A stretch of DNA of 64,000 bases from Mastigias papua (lineage: Eukaryota > Cnidaria > Scyphozoa > Rhizostomeae > Mastigiidae), in the NCBI GenBank assembly GCA_964019165.1, contig OZ025284.1:2449521-2513520 (forward strand), in the 5' to 3' direction. This document shows, in pieces, positions 1-34,300 of this stretch. The translations under genes and the position numbers were made by a program. The notes under the pieces are model-generated. The model did no database searches, had not been told where the DNA came from, and saw nothing but the letters and a program-made list of their open reading frames with translations. Every line of letters starts with the position of its first letter. Within the stretch, counting starts at the first letter, position 1.

Positions 1-662
1 CTGAGTGCTTCGTACTGTAGTACAATTGTTGGTTGTCAGAGCTTCTTAGGAGTTTTTCATGAGTTGAATCACAGTCTTAAAATCAACAACTGGACGTATA
101 TAGGTTTCATCATTGACAAATTTGGTCAGCCTTTGTCCGAAATATCCTATATTTGTCCCAAAATATTTTCGCCGAAGTTTATTGTCTAAAGTTGTATTCG
201 CTGAAAATTTTTGTTGTTAATGTATGCAGATATGTAGTAGCCATGCAATATTCTGTTCCAAGTTATGAAAGCTCCACTTATTTTCTCAAAGCAGTTTTAA
301 AAGACCCCGATTTCAAATGGAGGGCATCCGGAGGGCCTAAGTGCATTGTTGTGGATTTAGCGATATCATATACGGGAATAGTCCTAAAAATTTGAAAACA
401 TTTCTGCATTCCTGCCATAAGCAGTTGCAAAAACTTTTGCAACCTGATTGGCAAGGAATAGCTGAAGTGACAAGCATGTTTAAGCAATAAATCCGTTTTG
501 CTTCTATCATAGCTTCTTTATAGCTGTGCTGTTACCAAGTCTCCATTTTGCTTTTATTTCTTCCTAATTGTGTTTATCCGTCTGTTATTTTTAAATGATT
601 TTTGAGTGTTTTGCTAAATTAGTACAACATTGATGGGTTTTTCTGTTTTATTCCTTTTGTAG
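1..662. other. Probable intron 5' of the first visible GOT1 exon
   Basis: No coding exon was recognised here. The aspartate aminotransferase exon at 663 opens in phase with two leftover bases, so at least one further coding exon lies to the left. I looked for the family's conserved Pro-Thr-Trp-Gly segment that should precede it and did not find it, so the upstream exons are probably outside the window. The short ORFs at 153-395 (+) and 278-487 (-) overlap on opposite strands and show no recognisable domain. Confidence 0.5.
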
Positions 663-4899
<4,237 letters not shown>

Positions 4900-5845
4900 A
4901 GTATGTTTTGTTTGAATATCCACTCTCAATTCTACTCGTTTTCCTCATTGTCTTGTTTTGTTCGATCCCATCCGAAATGGATTATTGTCCCATCTGTAGA
5001 CTGTGATCACTTGTTTGCCCTTACCTCTCAGGATTACTTAATTGCAGTGGAGGCAATAGTTACCAGAAATTGTGGGGAGGGGGGAGAATTATGTGCGACA
5101 GACATTTTTTGGAGCCACGCTCTATCATTCACGTAAAATTTAGTTATTTTCACCAGTTTACCGCGCTGTTATTCCTGACTGTCGAATCTATGTCATTAAA
5201 TCTAAATGTCTGCACATCGAAGTGACGTTCTAAATATTAGAAAATGTGATCCCCTCCCTATAATATTCTCATCAAATCTGCACGAATCTCGAGGACCATC
5301 TTTAGAAAAAATGTGGGAAACTATCTCCCCCCCCGCCCATTCCACGTGACTCCGCCACTGCGTAATTAGTGCCGTCCTCATGCTGAAAGCAGATAATGCC
5401 TAAAATATATATTGAAATTAGCATATGTTTATCCTAGGAATTATTTCTATAAGTTCAGAGATTCAGTATTTTGTGTAATCAGCTCCTGGGATGTGTGAAG
5501 TTATTCAGCAAATTTTTTAGGATGTTCTTTCGCGTAAAATTAATTACATCCAGTCCCATTCCTTCCCTTTGAAAAACTGGTGCTGGGATACACCATGAAA
5601 TGTTGGAACTGAGAAGGAGTCATTGTAGTAAACTGCTACATGGAGAGTAAAGCATGATCCTCCTAAGATTGGGACTCGCTGTAGAAACGCCCATTACAGC
5701 ATTCTGTAGTTGAAGTAGGTTGGACTCTGCCAGGTACATTTGATTTCTCAAAATTGTTAGGTTGCATTTAAATTGTAGTCATTGTTAACTACACAAGTTT
5801 GGGTTGATTCAAATTTCGTTTTTTCTAGCGTACAGGCGATAGAAG

Positions 5846-5851
5846 AATAAA
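5846..5851 (+). terminator. Candidate polyadenylation signal for GOT1
   Basis: An AATAAA hexamer lies about 950 bases past the GOT1 stop codon. It is the first canonical signal I noticed downstream on this strand. The assignment is positional only. Confidence 0.3.
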
Positions 5852-8330
5852 GAACTGATGTCTTTTTTATGTTTAAATGATTGTATAAAAGATTATTATC
5901 TTTTGAAATGTGATGAGATTATTGTTTGACTTTTAATATTTAATTTTTTCATGGATGATAACAGTCTTAGGATGTGCCATGGTAATTTAGATGAATATTT
6001 ACCATTCCAATTTTTAGATAATTTTTCTCTAAGTTCCCTGTCTTATTAGATATGTTGGATATGCAATGGATATTTGTCTTGGCTTTTAAAGCATTCTAAA
6101 GCAGTCTATCCCCTTCACCAATAAGAGTGTGTATGTTGCTCTGTCATATGTTATTTTGTTGTTTTGCGGCCATCTACTGTTATTTTACGGCTATCAACAT
6201 TATCCATAAACCATTTGAAAATTTCGTGTTAAGAGTGCTTTTGCTTGTGAATGTTTCATCTAATGCTACATAGGCTGAAGGGTATTTTTTGAAGAAATTT
6301 CCGAGTGAAAAAATTTGAAGTATTTTCTTTGGTTTTATTTCTCCTTGAGTTGGAACTTTCTTGTTTCAATCGTTTCAAAGCAAGTTATTGTTGTCTTATT
6401 ACACGAGGAACATACGGAGAGGAGTGTTTACTGCAACCAAATAGCCATTTACCTAATACTAAAGAAAAGATATGGCTCATTACCCAGCCCAGTAATCAAA
6501 TAAAAATTTGGCTGAGATACTTAATGAGAGAGCCAAAATCAAATTGAATCAAGCAATTATATTGGTAGATTACTTTAATTACTATCATACATAGTTGCCA
6601 AATCTAGAAAAGTTCCAGAGTGGCAGAAATTCTCTCGTATATAGATTCTCCACGATAGGTCACCGTGCCGGGGCTCGAGGTCCCCAGATGGCTGGAGAGC
6701 ACAATTTTACTGCTAATTCTTGACTGATGTCAGTAAGAAAACCAAGCTATGTTTGAATCTTGTGCCAAACACCAAATTTCAACCATGCGCTGAAAACCAA
6801 CTGGAGAACTTGCGGCGAGCAATTTGCAATCGACCATAAAGCAGAAATCGTTGTTATTTCATACTTCCTCACTTATGAGAGGTTAAGCATGAGTTTTTGC
6901 GTAAACACAATTGCGCAATTGCGTTCAATTCGAAGCAAATACGGCTCTGTAACATTTACAAAAATGAACGAAAGAGCATCAAGTCATTTGATAACCGCTT
7001 CTTCGTAATAAATCCTTGGTAGTAACTTATTTGATTTTCATTACTACGTTTCCAGCCATTTCTTCAACTATCACCGCAAAAATTTACTCTCCAATGCTTC
7101 TAGCCTAGACCCCTTGAAGAGACTTTCTACAAGCTCTTGTCAAATAAGATTTATGCTACTCTGCTACATACAATAAACTCCCATACCTGAGACAGCAGAA
7201 CTTCTCCAATAAGCTTCATCAAAACACCGCTCTTCATGACCTGAAATGTCTTCGCCAAAAAGCGATTCACTACATCAAACTGAAATTCTGATCCAAACCT
7301 TGCTAAACTTTCAGTCTATCTTACCACACTACAGATACCAGGGGGACACAAATCAAAATTTTATAAGCAGTTCCCATGGGAGACCATGGATGAATAGCTT
7401 TGCTAGAAACTCCTGTTCCAGCAAACCCCATGCGTCAGTAAAAGTTGAACGTTTGGTCTTCTCTTGGGACCGTCAACTGAGCCCTCACGGCCTTGTAGAA
7501 CTGTCTGTTTGCATGAGGCTTTAACAAAGTAGATCAGGAGGGTGCTGGAATATCTGTGACTGTAAACTCAAACAAATCAACAAAAAGAGGGCTATAGACT
7601 TGAGGTGTTCACCTCAGAAGATCTTTCATGGAGTCGCAACAAATGCCTTTGAAATGGAACCTACAGTCTAGCAACTATAATATAACGTACGAGTGTAGCT
7701 AGGTGATTTCTCAATTGCTCACTCACTCGACAACCTACAATTGAGCATTCACGTGAACCATTCACTACGACCCAACACTATCTAATTTTTCTACCCTGTA
7801 GCACATTACGAGGCAGCGTTTGTTAAAATCGTCGACGTACCAACTCTTAAGTCCAGAGATAAAAAACATCTTTAATTGGTATGGGGCCACAAACTATAAC
7901 GTGGATTCTTTTCCCGTTCGATATGTCATACTATCAACAGAGAGCCGATGAGAACAGGAAATCTCGCCAGATAGTCTCTCGATACCATTATATTTAAGTA
8001 AGCAGCGAAAAACACCAATCTATTTCAGGTAAATACTCAAGAATGAATAAACGTTAAATCTAACAGCTAATTTAAGTAACAACTTAGAACTAGGCTTTCC
8101 ATTATATCAAATAATTTATCTGATGGAAACATAAATACGCTGAATATAAAGCACAAGAGGGATATGCCCTGAAGTAGGAAAACAAGCTTTTGAATTTTAC
8201 TGAGTTCATAAAGACTAAGGCTCGTGGCGGTAGGCTGGGGGGAGTGAAAGTCCATTTAATTGAATACGCAGGTATAAAGAAGCGTTATTTCAGGATATGG
8301 AATGCTGCCAATTGGTAGAGAACAATTTTT

Positions 8331-8336
8331 TTTATT
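8331..8336 (-). terminator. Candidate polyadenylation signal for OAT
   Basis: On the minus strand this reads AATAAA, about 520 bases beyond the OAT stop codon. It is the closest canonical hexamer I found, so a 3' UTR of roughly half a kilobase is plausible. Confidence 0.35.
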
Positions 8337-8858
8337 CAAATGATCGACCAGAAGTATACAACACAGTGTTTCTATACATTGTGCTACAGCTATACAGAGT
8401 AGAAAACAATCAAAGAGACAAAAAGAATGATTCCTCACAAAAATTCTGAATATTGAGATATCCTACCCTTTCCATCACCACCACAAGCCTCGGTAACATA
8501 CAAATGATTTAGATCATCACGACCCACTTTGCATCACCAAAATTGATGTACGTAAGTGGTCTATTCCATTCTTAGACTTGACTTGATGTGAAACGAAACC
8601 AAATCTATTTTCTTCCTTCCAGCCCTTAGGCCAGACTGAGACTCTCAATAAAAAACCGCACGCACAGAGTAACCAAATGAATATATAATAACAGGTATGC
8701 ATAAAGCAACGTAGAAGAAGTAAAAAAATTAATATAAAGATAATATAAGAGGAAAGTGGGTCGCGATGGTGCATCAAGGTCTCTACAGATCATTACCCTA
8801 AATGTGATCCCCTATCAATAGGTTTTGAGGCTAAATATCACGTGATGAACATACTGGT

Positions 8859-21182
<12,324 letters not shown>

Positions 21183-21384
21183 TCCATGCAGAGAGTTGTT
21201 AAGTTGATGCACACTTAAGATTCCAATGTTGGGAAGCCCTTCAATATACATACAAACATACGTATTGGAATTCTTAGTAATTGAGCCAGTGTCTGAGTAC
21301 CAGAAAATAAACAAATACCGCAGATTATTACATACTTTGTCATCCATCAGTCTAAGATAAAAAGCTGGAAAGTTGGATACGGAG

Positions 21385-27029
<5,645 letters not shown>

Positions 27030-27114
27030 CTAAAGTAGAAAATCATCAGGTTTGTTTTTATACCAAAATCTTCAGAAATTGGCCCTCAAATATTGAGAAA
27101 GCCCTATAGAATGA

Positions 27115-27372
27115 TCCAATATTTGGCCCGATATTCATTTAACATATTGCTAAGAGGGGGATCGTTTAACACTTTCTTGATTCGATATTTGGCCCAGCAT
27201 TCATGAAACACATTGCTAAATGTTGGATCGTTTAATACTATGTCGACTCGACATTTGACCCAGCATTGATGCAACATATAACTAAATGTTGAATCGTTTA
27301 ACACTATATCGTCTCGACAGTTGGCTCGACACTTATTCAACGTATTACAAAATTGTGAATCGTTTAATCATA
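27115..27372. repeat. Tandem array, about four 66-bp units
   Basis: A diverged unit recurs with spacing 65-66 bases; the (A)TATTTGGCCC(A/G) motif starts near 27119, 27185, 27250 and 27316. Units share an ATCGTTTAA segment. Because 66 is divisible by three, a minus-strand frame stays open with a 22-residue repeat (VLNDPTFSNML-type). The array begins about 35 bases beyond the point where similarity between the two OAT copies stops. Confidence 0.8.
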
Positions 27373-28320
27373 TGTTGAGTCCTCAGATTTTGTATATAAC
27401 ATGTGTTTTCAAAGTCTGGAGCAAAATGTTTAGGAGCATGTAAAAATTCTGTTCTAAAAGACGCAAGAAACATTTGGAAGGTGGAGGGGCTCAACGCAAG
27501 ACACATTGTGACGGTTTACGTGCACAGAATCCAAGGGCACTTATGCCATACACTTGAGTGCCACAACCAATCGTACGGAAAATGAGCGTTATTCGCAAAA
27601 GACATAGCTAATTATTGTAAACTACCCACTTTAAACATGCATTATTATAATTGTTATTAACAGAAAAGGAAAGAAAGGATACGTGCAAGATAATAAAATG
27701 TAAGTAAACATCATTGTATCAAAACAAGCGAAGAAAGATACTGTTATTTTGTAAGGCCTCGCTTTTAGATTCATCTCTAGATGAACGGTATATTTTCGCA
27801 TTTTGAGGATACATGTTTTGCAACGTTTACAAAATTTAGGGAGCACGCATCCTCAGTGCCCCAATTCCTGCATCACTGTTTTTCTTTCTAATATATTTTG
27901 ATGAAGACCATTTGAATTTTAGCCAATTTAATTGACTTTAATGGAAACCTTGTCATACGCACTTTCGGGCCATTAAAATCTTGACGATAGAATTAATTTG
28001 CTAATGCCTTTGAACATGGACCACCAACTGGAAATAGTGAATTGCTATTTCTGAACCTTTTCCAGGGTAAGGAAATCGCCCTACCCAGAGATTTGCCCTG
28101 GACCCACTTCAGTTTTAATGCTAGGTGAAATTTTCCACAGATTAAAAGCACTTCAAAAGTTCCATTTATCTCGGTGTTGGGCCAGCTATTAGCTGAAATG
28201 TTGAACTAAAGTTAGACAGTATCACATTTTGATCCGATAGGGTTGTAAAGTGTAAATTTATTGGCGATGATGATAAAAATGATCGTGGTGACGATCATCG
28301 CAAAATAATGTTGGAACAAT

Positions 28321-29060
28321 TATAAAACCCCCACACTAATCATTTTTGTCAGTTTTCAATCCGAGGGTGATTTGCTCCAGGCAAGAAAATCCTGGCGATA
28401 GCGTCAGTGTCCGTTTCCATAAGATACGATTATTATTATTAATTATATGTAACAAATAAACATAGTTTTTAAGTTACGATAAGTTTGTTGAAACTGCATC
28501 GTTGCCAACAGAACTCCTCACTAGTAAAGCCTTAAATGCCTGCCAAAAGTCTTGGAACACTTGCTATGATTAACGCTATAGACGAGCTATAGCACCCCCC
28601 CCCCCCTGTTAAAAAATGCTGTATGACGCAAATGTGAGCAACCAGAAAGGCCCAAAGTGATGCGTGTGCAGAAGGCTACCGGTTTTCGCTATCGAATCAA
28701 CACTGTTTAAGGGGGGAAGGTGTTTAAACTTTAATTTATGTCACTGAAAAGCGACAGGAGTTGGAAATTCAAACAATTGTGCGGGTGCTCCAACTGCTTT
28801 TGGCAGGGATTATTGGCTGCACCTCTGACCACCGGGGACGCTGGAGTGTACAATACATGGGTGATGCCAGGAATTTTCCAATGGGGGACTGACTCCTCCA
28901 TGGGGGACTAAGAACTGGGATAGCAGGGTAATATATAAATAATAATAATTGTATCTTGAGGAAACAGACACTGACGCTATTATGGCAAGGACTTTCTTGC
29001 CAAGAGCAAATCTTTCTCAGATTGAAAACTAGGGAAATTGATTAGCATGGGGTTTTAATA
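28321..29060. mobile_element. Non-autonomous element with about 130-bp terminal inverted repeats
   Basis: Arms 28321-28449 and 28925-29060 are imperfect reverse complements. They share GTTTTCAATC, GATTTGCTC, GGCAAGAAA, GCGTCAGTGTC and a run of ATT triplets. The outer ends pair as TATAAAACCCC with GGGGTTTTAATA. The interior contains the dispersed repeat at 28571-28815, a C-rich run at 28597-28608, and no coding sequence. Confidence 0.75.
28571..28815 (+). repeat. Dispersed repeat, copy 1 (inside the 28321-29060 element)
   Basis: Aligns with 62384-62605 in the same orientation. Shared blocks include GAGCTATAGCA, a diverged CGCTATCG/CGTTATCG block, a CACTGAAAAGCGA/CACCGAAAAGCGA block followed by AGGA and GGAAATTCA, and GTGCTCCAA near the end. 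The family is not identified. Confidence 0.65.
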
Positions 29061-29457
29061 TTCTTTACCTTCCGACAAGGGGGCTAGCCTTCTTCGATGT
29101 GTGGCAATAGCTACCTAGCCCTCCCCTAACGCTATCCTTGGCACAATGTGCAATCACTTTTGGCAAAAAGATACTTACCACTGGAGGCCACGAGGAGGTA
29201 CGAGTAGGGACGGGAAGTCGAGTTAGACTTGCCAGGAAATATAACCAAATGCATCGCTGAATGATGACATACTCCTAGCCTAGCTTACTTCCTAGGTTCA
29301 CTTACGAAGATTGTATAATACATTATGCAACTCAGAGCATTCATTGAAAATAATGGACATAACGGTGTTTCAGCGAGAATTTAATCGTCGGGTCTAACCT
29401 GACTGACGTAATCACTATGCAACCGCTACAAATGCAGGAAAACGAGGCTGAATTAGT

Positions 29458-30213
29458 ATGGAAGAATTCGACATGGCTATCGTAGAAGGTTTCAGTAATG
29501 AAACACTATCGCTTTTACTTGTATGTGCATTCGTTTCACTGTTAGCCTATATATGGACGAGGATAGCAAGCTCAGGCCAAATGATCCATCCCGATCAGCG
29601 TGCCACTGTTGCTGAGGCCAGAGTACATAGAGCTGCAAATGAGAGGAACCTCCGCACTAGCAGACCGGCTGCAGCCGCATCAGGGGAAACTGAACAGTGC
29701 CCTATATGCCTTGATATGTTGACGATGCCCATAGAGACCAATTGTGGACACATCTTTTGTGGCTCGTGTATTATTGCGTATTGGGATGCAGGATCATGGC
29801 TTCGTGGAATGAACTGCCCTATTTGCAGGCAAGAAGTATCCTTGCTACTGGCGCCGTCAACACTAACCGAGGAAGAAGTAACTGATGAAGCAAGGCAAAG
29901 CTTATTAAGGATCAATGACTACAACAGACGGTTTTCGGGCGAACCAAGGACACTTCTTGAAAACATCCAAGACGCTCCGGTCCTTTTCCGGCACCTCTTA
30001 CGAGAACTGTTCAGTGTCAATGGTCTGGTAGCAATGTTTCGGGTTAGAGTTTTCTTGTATTTGTTCTTTGCTTTTTTTTACTTCATATCACCCTTGGATC
30101 TCATCCCAGAAAGTGTCACTGGTGTTCTTGGTTTCATTGATGACATAATAGTTTTTCTTGTGGTTCTTGTTTATGTTACTGTACTTTATAGAAATTATGT
30201 TACTGAGCAGTAG
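29458..30213 (+). CDS. RNF170: RNF170-like ER-membrane RING E3 ubiquitin ligase, single exon
   Basis: Complete 251-residue ORF from ATG 29458 to TAG. In mammals RNF170 sits in the ER membrane, associates with erlins and ubiquitinates activated IP3 receptors. Order: hydrophobic segment about residues 16-34; C3HC4 RING about 81-123 (C81, C84, C96, H98, C101, C104, C120, C123) with the family-typical ETNCGHIFCG and IIAYW; a conserved NDYNRRFSGEPR stretch about 153-164; and a C-terminal DUF1232 region about 190-246 with SPLDLIPE and GFIDD inside two membrane segments. Length and order match human RNF170 (258 residues). No intron interrupts the coding sequence, whereas the human gene is split. I see no poly-A tract or flanking duplication proving a retrocopy. 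Strong identification. Confidence 0.96.
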   Translation: MEEFDMAIVEGFSNETLSLLLVCAFVSLLAYIWTRIASSGQMIHPDQRATVAEARVHRAANERNLRTSRPAAAASGETEQCPICLDMLTMPIETNCGHIFCGSCIIAYWDAGSWLRGMNCPICRQEVSLLLAPSTLTEEEVTDEARQSLLRINDYNRRFSGEPRTLLENIQDAPVLFRHLLRELFSVNGLVAMFRVRVFLYLFFAFFYFISPLDLIPESVTGVLGFIDDIIVFLVVLVYVTVLYRNYVTEQ

Positions 30214-30705
30214 AACGCGAAACATAGCCATGGGCCAGTCTGCAGAGTATGACAACTGCATGCATGAGAGAATTTATACAAAGGGCGGAGCGCATGTGAA
30301 GGTTTAGCCTCTGCACACTAGCATGCTAAAAGAAGCTCTATAATGAACAGAAGAATGAAATGCTGGTTATTATATGTGTATGCAACACACACACACCACA
30401 CACAAGTCAGGGCCCCCTGGAGGGATATGTGGTGATAAATATACTTTTACAGAAAATAAGTATCAACAGTTATAGAGACTAACAAAACAACAAGTGGAAC
30501 AAGTAAAGGCAAACTCTTGCAGTCCTTTGAAGCTCTTTGTGGTCCCCCTAGAACCCTTAACAGTCCTCCATGGGAATATGGAGCCCAGTTTGGGAATCAC
30601 TGTCCTAGATTTTGTTGAGGTCTGTCAGCAGACTGGATCATGGATATGCATTGCTTGTATAATTACTAGTAGGATTGAAGAGTTTTGGATTCTTCAAAAT
30701 AGGTC

Positions 30706-31125
30706 TACCATATTTCTTTGATTATAAGCCACCCTTGTTTATAAGCCACTCTTGAATATAAGCTGCGCTAAATAATGCTCAGAATAAAATGCAAGCCACC
30801 TTTGATTATAAGCTGCACCCACAAAACACATTTCTGAGATTTGTTGAAAAACTGTTGATTGTATGCTGGTATGTATTGGAGAAATAGATAAAATCTGTTT
30901 ACATGATCAGGCTAGGTAGGGAAAGATGTCATGATATATGGCTTCAAAACACTTGACTTTCCATGTGCATAGGAAGTGGTTTGTCTTCAGTTAATAGTTG
31001 AAATTGACATGTTATGATGGTCCAATGGCTAGTATAAAAAAGTAGGCCACCCTTGTTTATAAGCCGCAACAGAATGTGCTAGGGAAAAAATATAAGCTGT
31101 GGCTTATAATCAAAGAAATATGGTA
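30706..31125. mobile_element. MITE with about 27-bp terminal inverted repeats and TA flanks
   Basis: The left end reads TACCATATTTCTTTGATT and continues ATAAGCCAC. The right end is its near-perfect complement, ending AAGAAATATGGTA. A TA at each outer edge suits a Tc1/mariner-type TA target. Short ATAAGC(C/T)(A/G)C motifs recur inside. There is no coding sequence. It lies in the RNF170 3' flank or UTR. Confidence 0.8.
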
Positions 31126-31376
31126 GTTAGAAACTTACTTTGCAACTGCTAGAGAAGTGAAGTCATCAGGGATTCCTTAGTCCTGAACATATCTAGACAG
31201 TTGGTTAGCAGATTCATGTAAATTAGTAGCTAGAAATTTGGAATAATTACAAAGCATTCTGTAATTTAGATAAGTATGATGAAATAATATGTATAAATAG
31301 CTGTTTGTAATATTCTGAGCTTATCATTTCTTACAGTGTTTCTATGTTATGCATACTTTGTTATGGTGGGCTACCT

Positions 31377-31382
31377 AATAAA
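31377..31382 (+). terminator. Candidate polyadenylation signal for RNF170
   Basis: AATAAA about 1.16 kb past the RNF170 stop. An earlier AATAAA near 30783 lies inside the MITE and is an alternative. Confidence 0.3.
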
Positions 31383-34300
31383 AGTATTTAACTATAAATT
31401 ACAGTAAGACTCTATTTGGTAGTGCAGATATGTACAATAGGTACTTGCAAAATGACATGTAAACAAAATTCTATCAACATGAGTAAATTTTGCATAATTT
31501 TTATAATGTATCAAGGAATTGTGATCAAAATAGTAATTTATTGACAGCTTACAATAAGTGAGGTAATTATAGCTTCACCTCATGCTACAAGAAACATATG
31601 ATTATGATGATAGACTATGCTTATAATGTATAAACTGTTTATGATATCACTGATTACAATTACAGAAGTTGGGGCTTAGGTGATGATGTGAAGTGGCTGA
31701 TCCATGTGGGTATATGGGGGGAGGGTAAATACCCCCTGATTGTTTGCAGATGTGGTAAAAATATATCATCTGTTCCAGAATAATAGCTAAGAGGTCTATT
31801 GAAGTTTCTCACATCCAAATCAGTAATTTCATTTGTCAATTTCTACCTGGAAAGTGCATGTCTCTATATTTAAAAGGGTATTTCATGATTTGATGAAAAT
31901 GATCAATGAGACAAATATACCTAAGAAGCTGGCCTTTGCCTGCAAAGGTACAATTTAGGCTTCTACCACTGCCCAGACTGCTTTCCATGGTGCCGAATAA
32001 CTGACAATAGTTACAACCGTATGTTACATATTACCTAGGCCTTGCCCCAAGCAAAACAAAGGTACTCTAAACAACAAGCTCCTTGAATAAGTTACAGCCT
32101 CTGTGTTACATCGTTTCTAAGATTGCATACCTTCGACTTCAACAGTTCAACTACTCTAAATGCAAAAGAATTTCGGTTCAAAAAATGTCGGAGAAGGTTC
32201 GACTATTTCGGTGATAAACTTCAGTGGAATTCGTAAAAATTTCGGTCGCTCAAAGAAATTTTGGTACAGCTAACTTAAATAGAAAAAGCTTTCGAACTTG
32301 GTTTATTCTACCAGAAACACCAAAGTGGGAGCATTTAAGGATATGGATATGATCTATAATCAGTCAATGATAGCTACAGTGAGCTGCAAATTTTCTGATG
32401 GGTCCCTGGTTCGAGTTCTAATAAAACGTCATCGAAGCGAAAAAACGGACCACAACATCACCGAAATTAAATCCCACGGAAGAAAATGCTATTGGTTTAC
32501 TTACGCCTATAGCGGGGAACGATCAATGAAAAATGTAGTACAAGGCAAATTTATTTCAAGTTTATCGGGTTCCAAAGAAGCCGGGGAATTTTATTGCGCG
32601 ACTCAAGGAGATAGTCGAGGAAAACTACAATGCACAAGGAAATCTTGCTTCAGACGGAGATTTGAACTTGGAACAAATTGATTTGGCGGTAGATGGTGAA
32701 ACTGAGAATGTTGAAACAATAATGGCGAAAGTGGGCTTTACCATAATGATGTTCACAATAATAATAATTATAATGCTGGGGTGTCAAAAATGACGCGTTA
32801 CTTAACAATAGAATAATCAAGCTTCTTAGAATTTTAAGAAAATGACAATTGTTGAACCTGTTTTAGTAAATAACTTAATGATTAAATGACTCTTGCGATG
32901 AAACTAAATTTTTTTAAATGAGACTTAAAGAAAACGATTTCTTAGTCTTCAAAAATTTCGCTGGTGAAAAATTTTGGAGGGAAAACATTTCGGCGGGAAA
33001 ATGTTACGGTGCTCTCTCATCACCGAAATTAAACACCACCGAACTTGTTTGCACTTAATGTAAGTTTGTAGAAAATAGACCTCATCACAGCTCTCAACCA
33101 ATCAAATATTTGGCATGTATGTTCACGGAACAGATGACCAAAATACCATACTGTTGATACCAAGTTGGAAAACATTGCCAAGCACGCCAAGATCAACTGG
33201 AATAAAATCAACCCCAGTCTCGACTTTCAACTCCTCTAATCAATAGAGATATGTACAGCATCTGCTAACACAACAAAATTTCTTACTAACAGGAGAAAAT
33301 GTAGAAAAACATTAATTTTGCATAAATAACAACAAGATTATTTCCTAAACCTAAAAAATGCAAATTAAGGAATGCAAATCTTCTTTCATAGGGAGCCTAA
33401 ATTGTATTGTAGTACAAGTTCCTTCACTTGCTTTGGTTTTTTACATGTAGGTTCCTTATAAAAATGCCTATGCACTAGACTCATGTTACTTTAAATAGAG
33501 GTAATAGGAAAGGTTTCTATGATGCTAGAGTTCAGTTTCACAGTTCATGAAATGCGTGCTAGATCATGATAAAACGTTGCTTTGCTAGGCACGGTATCAT
33601 GCGAATTTTACTCTTCAGCACAAAGTCTTCATTAATAACTAAGTGTAACTCCATTCGCTGAATCACTCTGTAATACAGGAACACTTCGTTTTGTAATACA
33701 GGAACACTTTGTTATCCCGGAATGCTCTTTATAAGCATGCAAAGGCGCACAAAAAACTTAGCGGCTGAATTCACAGGGGGTAATGTTGGGGAGGACATAG
33801 GCATGCAGCAAAATACGCGATAAAATGTTGGCACAGAGCAGTGACACGTCATAGCAAAAAAGTAAGCTTTGGTATCTCCCACCCTCTCAACATCTCTTCG
33901 AATTTGGGAGAAAAACCAATAAATTATCTTGTAGAAAACTGGAGGACATGACCACCCCAGTCCCCCTTTGGTGCCAGCATTGGGAGGGACTGCTACACAA
34001 AAGCAGAGCAAACGATACCTGGAAATCAAGATGGCAACTATGGACGAATTATCGGAAGATATTCCACTACCCATAACACACCATTCGTCAAAGTCGCAAC
34101 GGAAAATGGAAAACAACCGGGGAGTGGCAAGGGTGCAAGAATTTATGCAAGGATGCAGAGTATTGGTGTACAAGCAACAGACCAGAAGAATTCCAGTGAA
34201 AAACATGACTGGTTTGGTCTGATGTAGAGTCTAATTGCTCAGCTATATAGGCCTATGTTAACAGAACCTACGTCAACTAAAAATATAAATCAAAAACTAC

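Larger units (their letters stand above)
4900..8858. other. Intergenic / 3'-UTR region between convergent GOT1 and OAT
   Basis: GOT1 (+) and OAT (-) end towards each other here. No further gene was recognised. ORFs at 6760-7008 (+) and 7246-7524 (+), of 82 and 92 codons, have no recognisable motif. The stretch 5290-5360, ending in a C-rich run followed by a CCGCCACTG motif, looks like the tail of a dispersed repeat similar to the one at 44240-44400. Confidence 0.5.
27030..29457. other. Region between the OAT half-copy and RNF170
   Basis: Besides the 66-bp array and the inverted-repeat element listed separately, I recognise no exon on either strand. This is where the missing first exon of the OAT half-copy would be expected; none of the OAT N-terminal motifs is encoded. 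The last 200 bases before 29458 probably hold the RNF170 promoter and 5' UTR, with a TGACGTAA (CRE-like) octamer near 29404. Two upstream ATGs near 29417 and 29432 are out of frame with RNF170. Confidence 0.4.

Noticed and set aside
33712..34206. 164-codon minus-strand ORF
   Set aside because: Cysteine-rich random-looking composition and it overlaps a dispersed repeat also found at 44240-44400.
34031..34222. Possible small exon on the plus strand (64 codons, begins MATMDELSED)
   Set aside because: Reads somewhat like coding sequence but has no partner exon nearby on that strand and overlaps a minus-strand ORF; not supportable as a gene.
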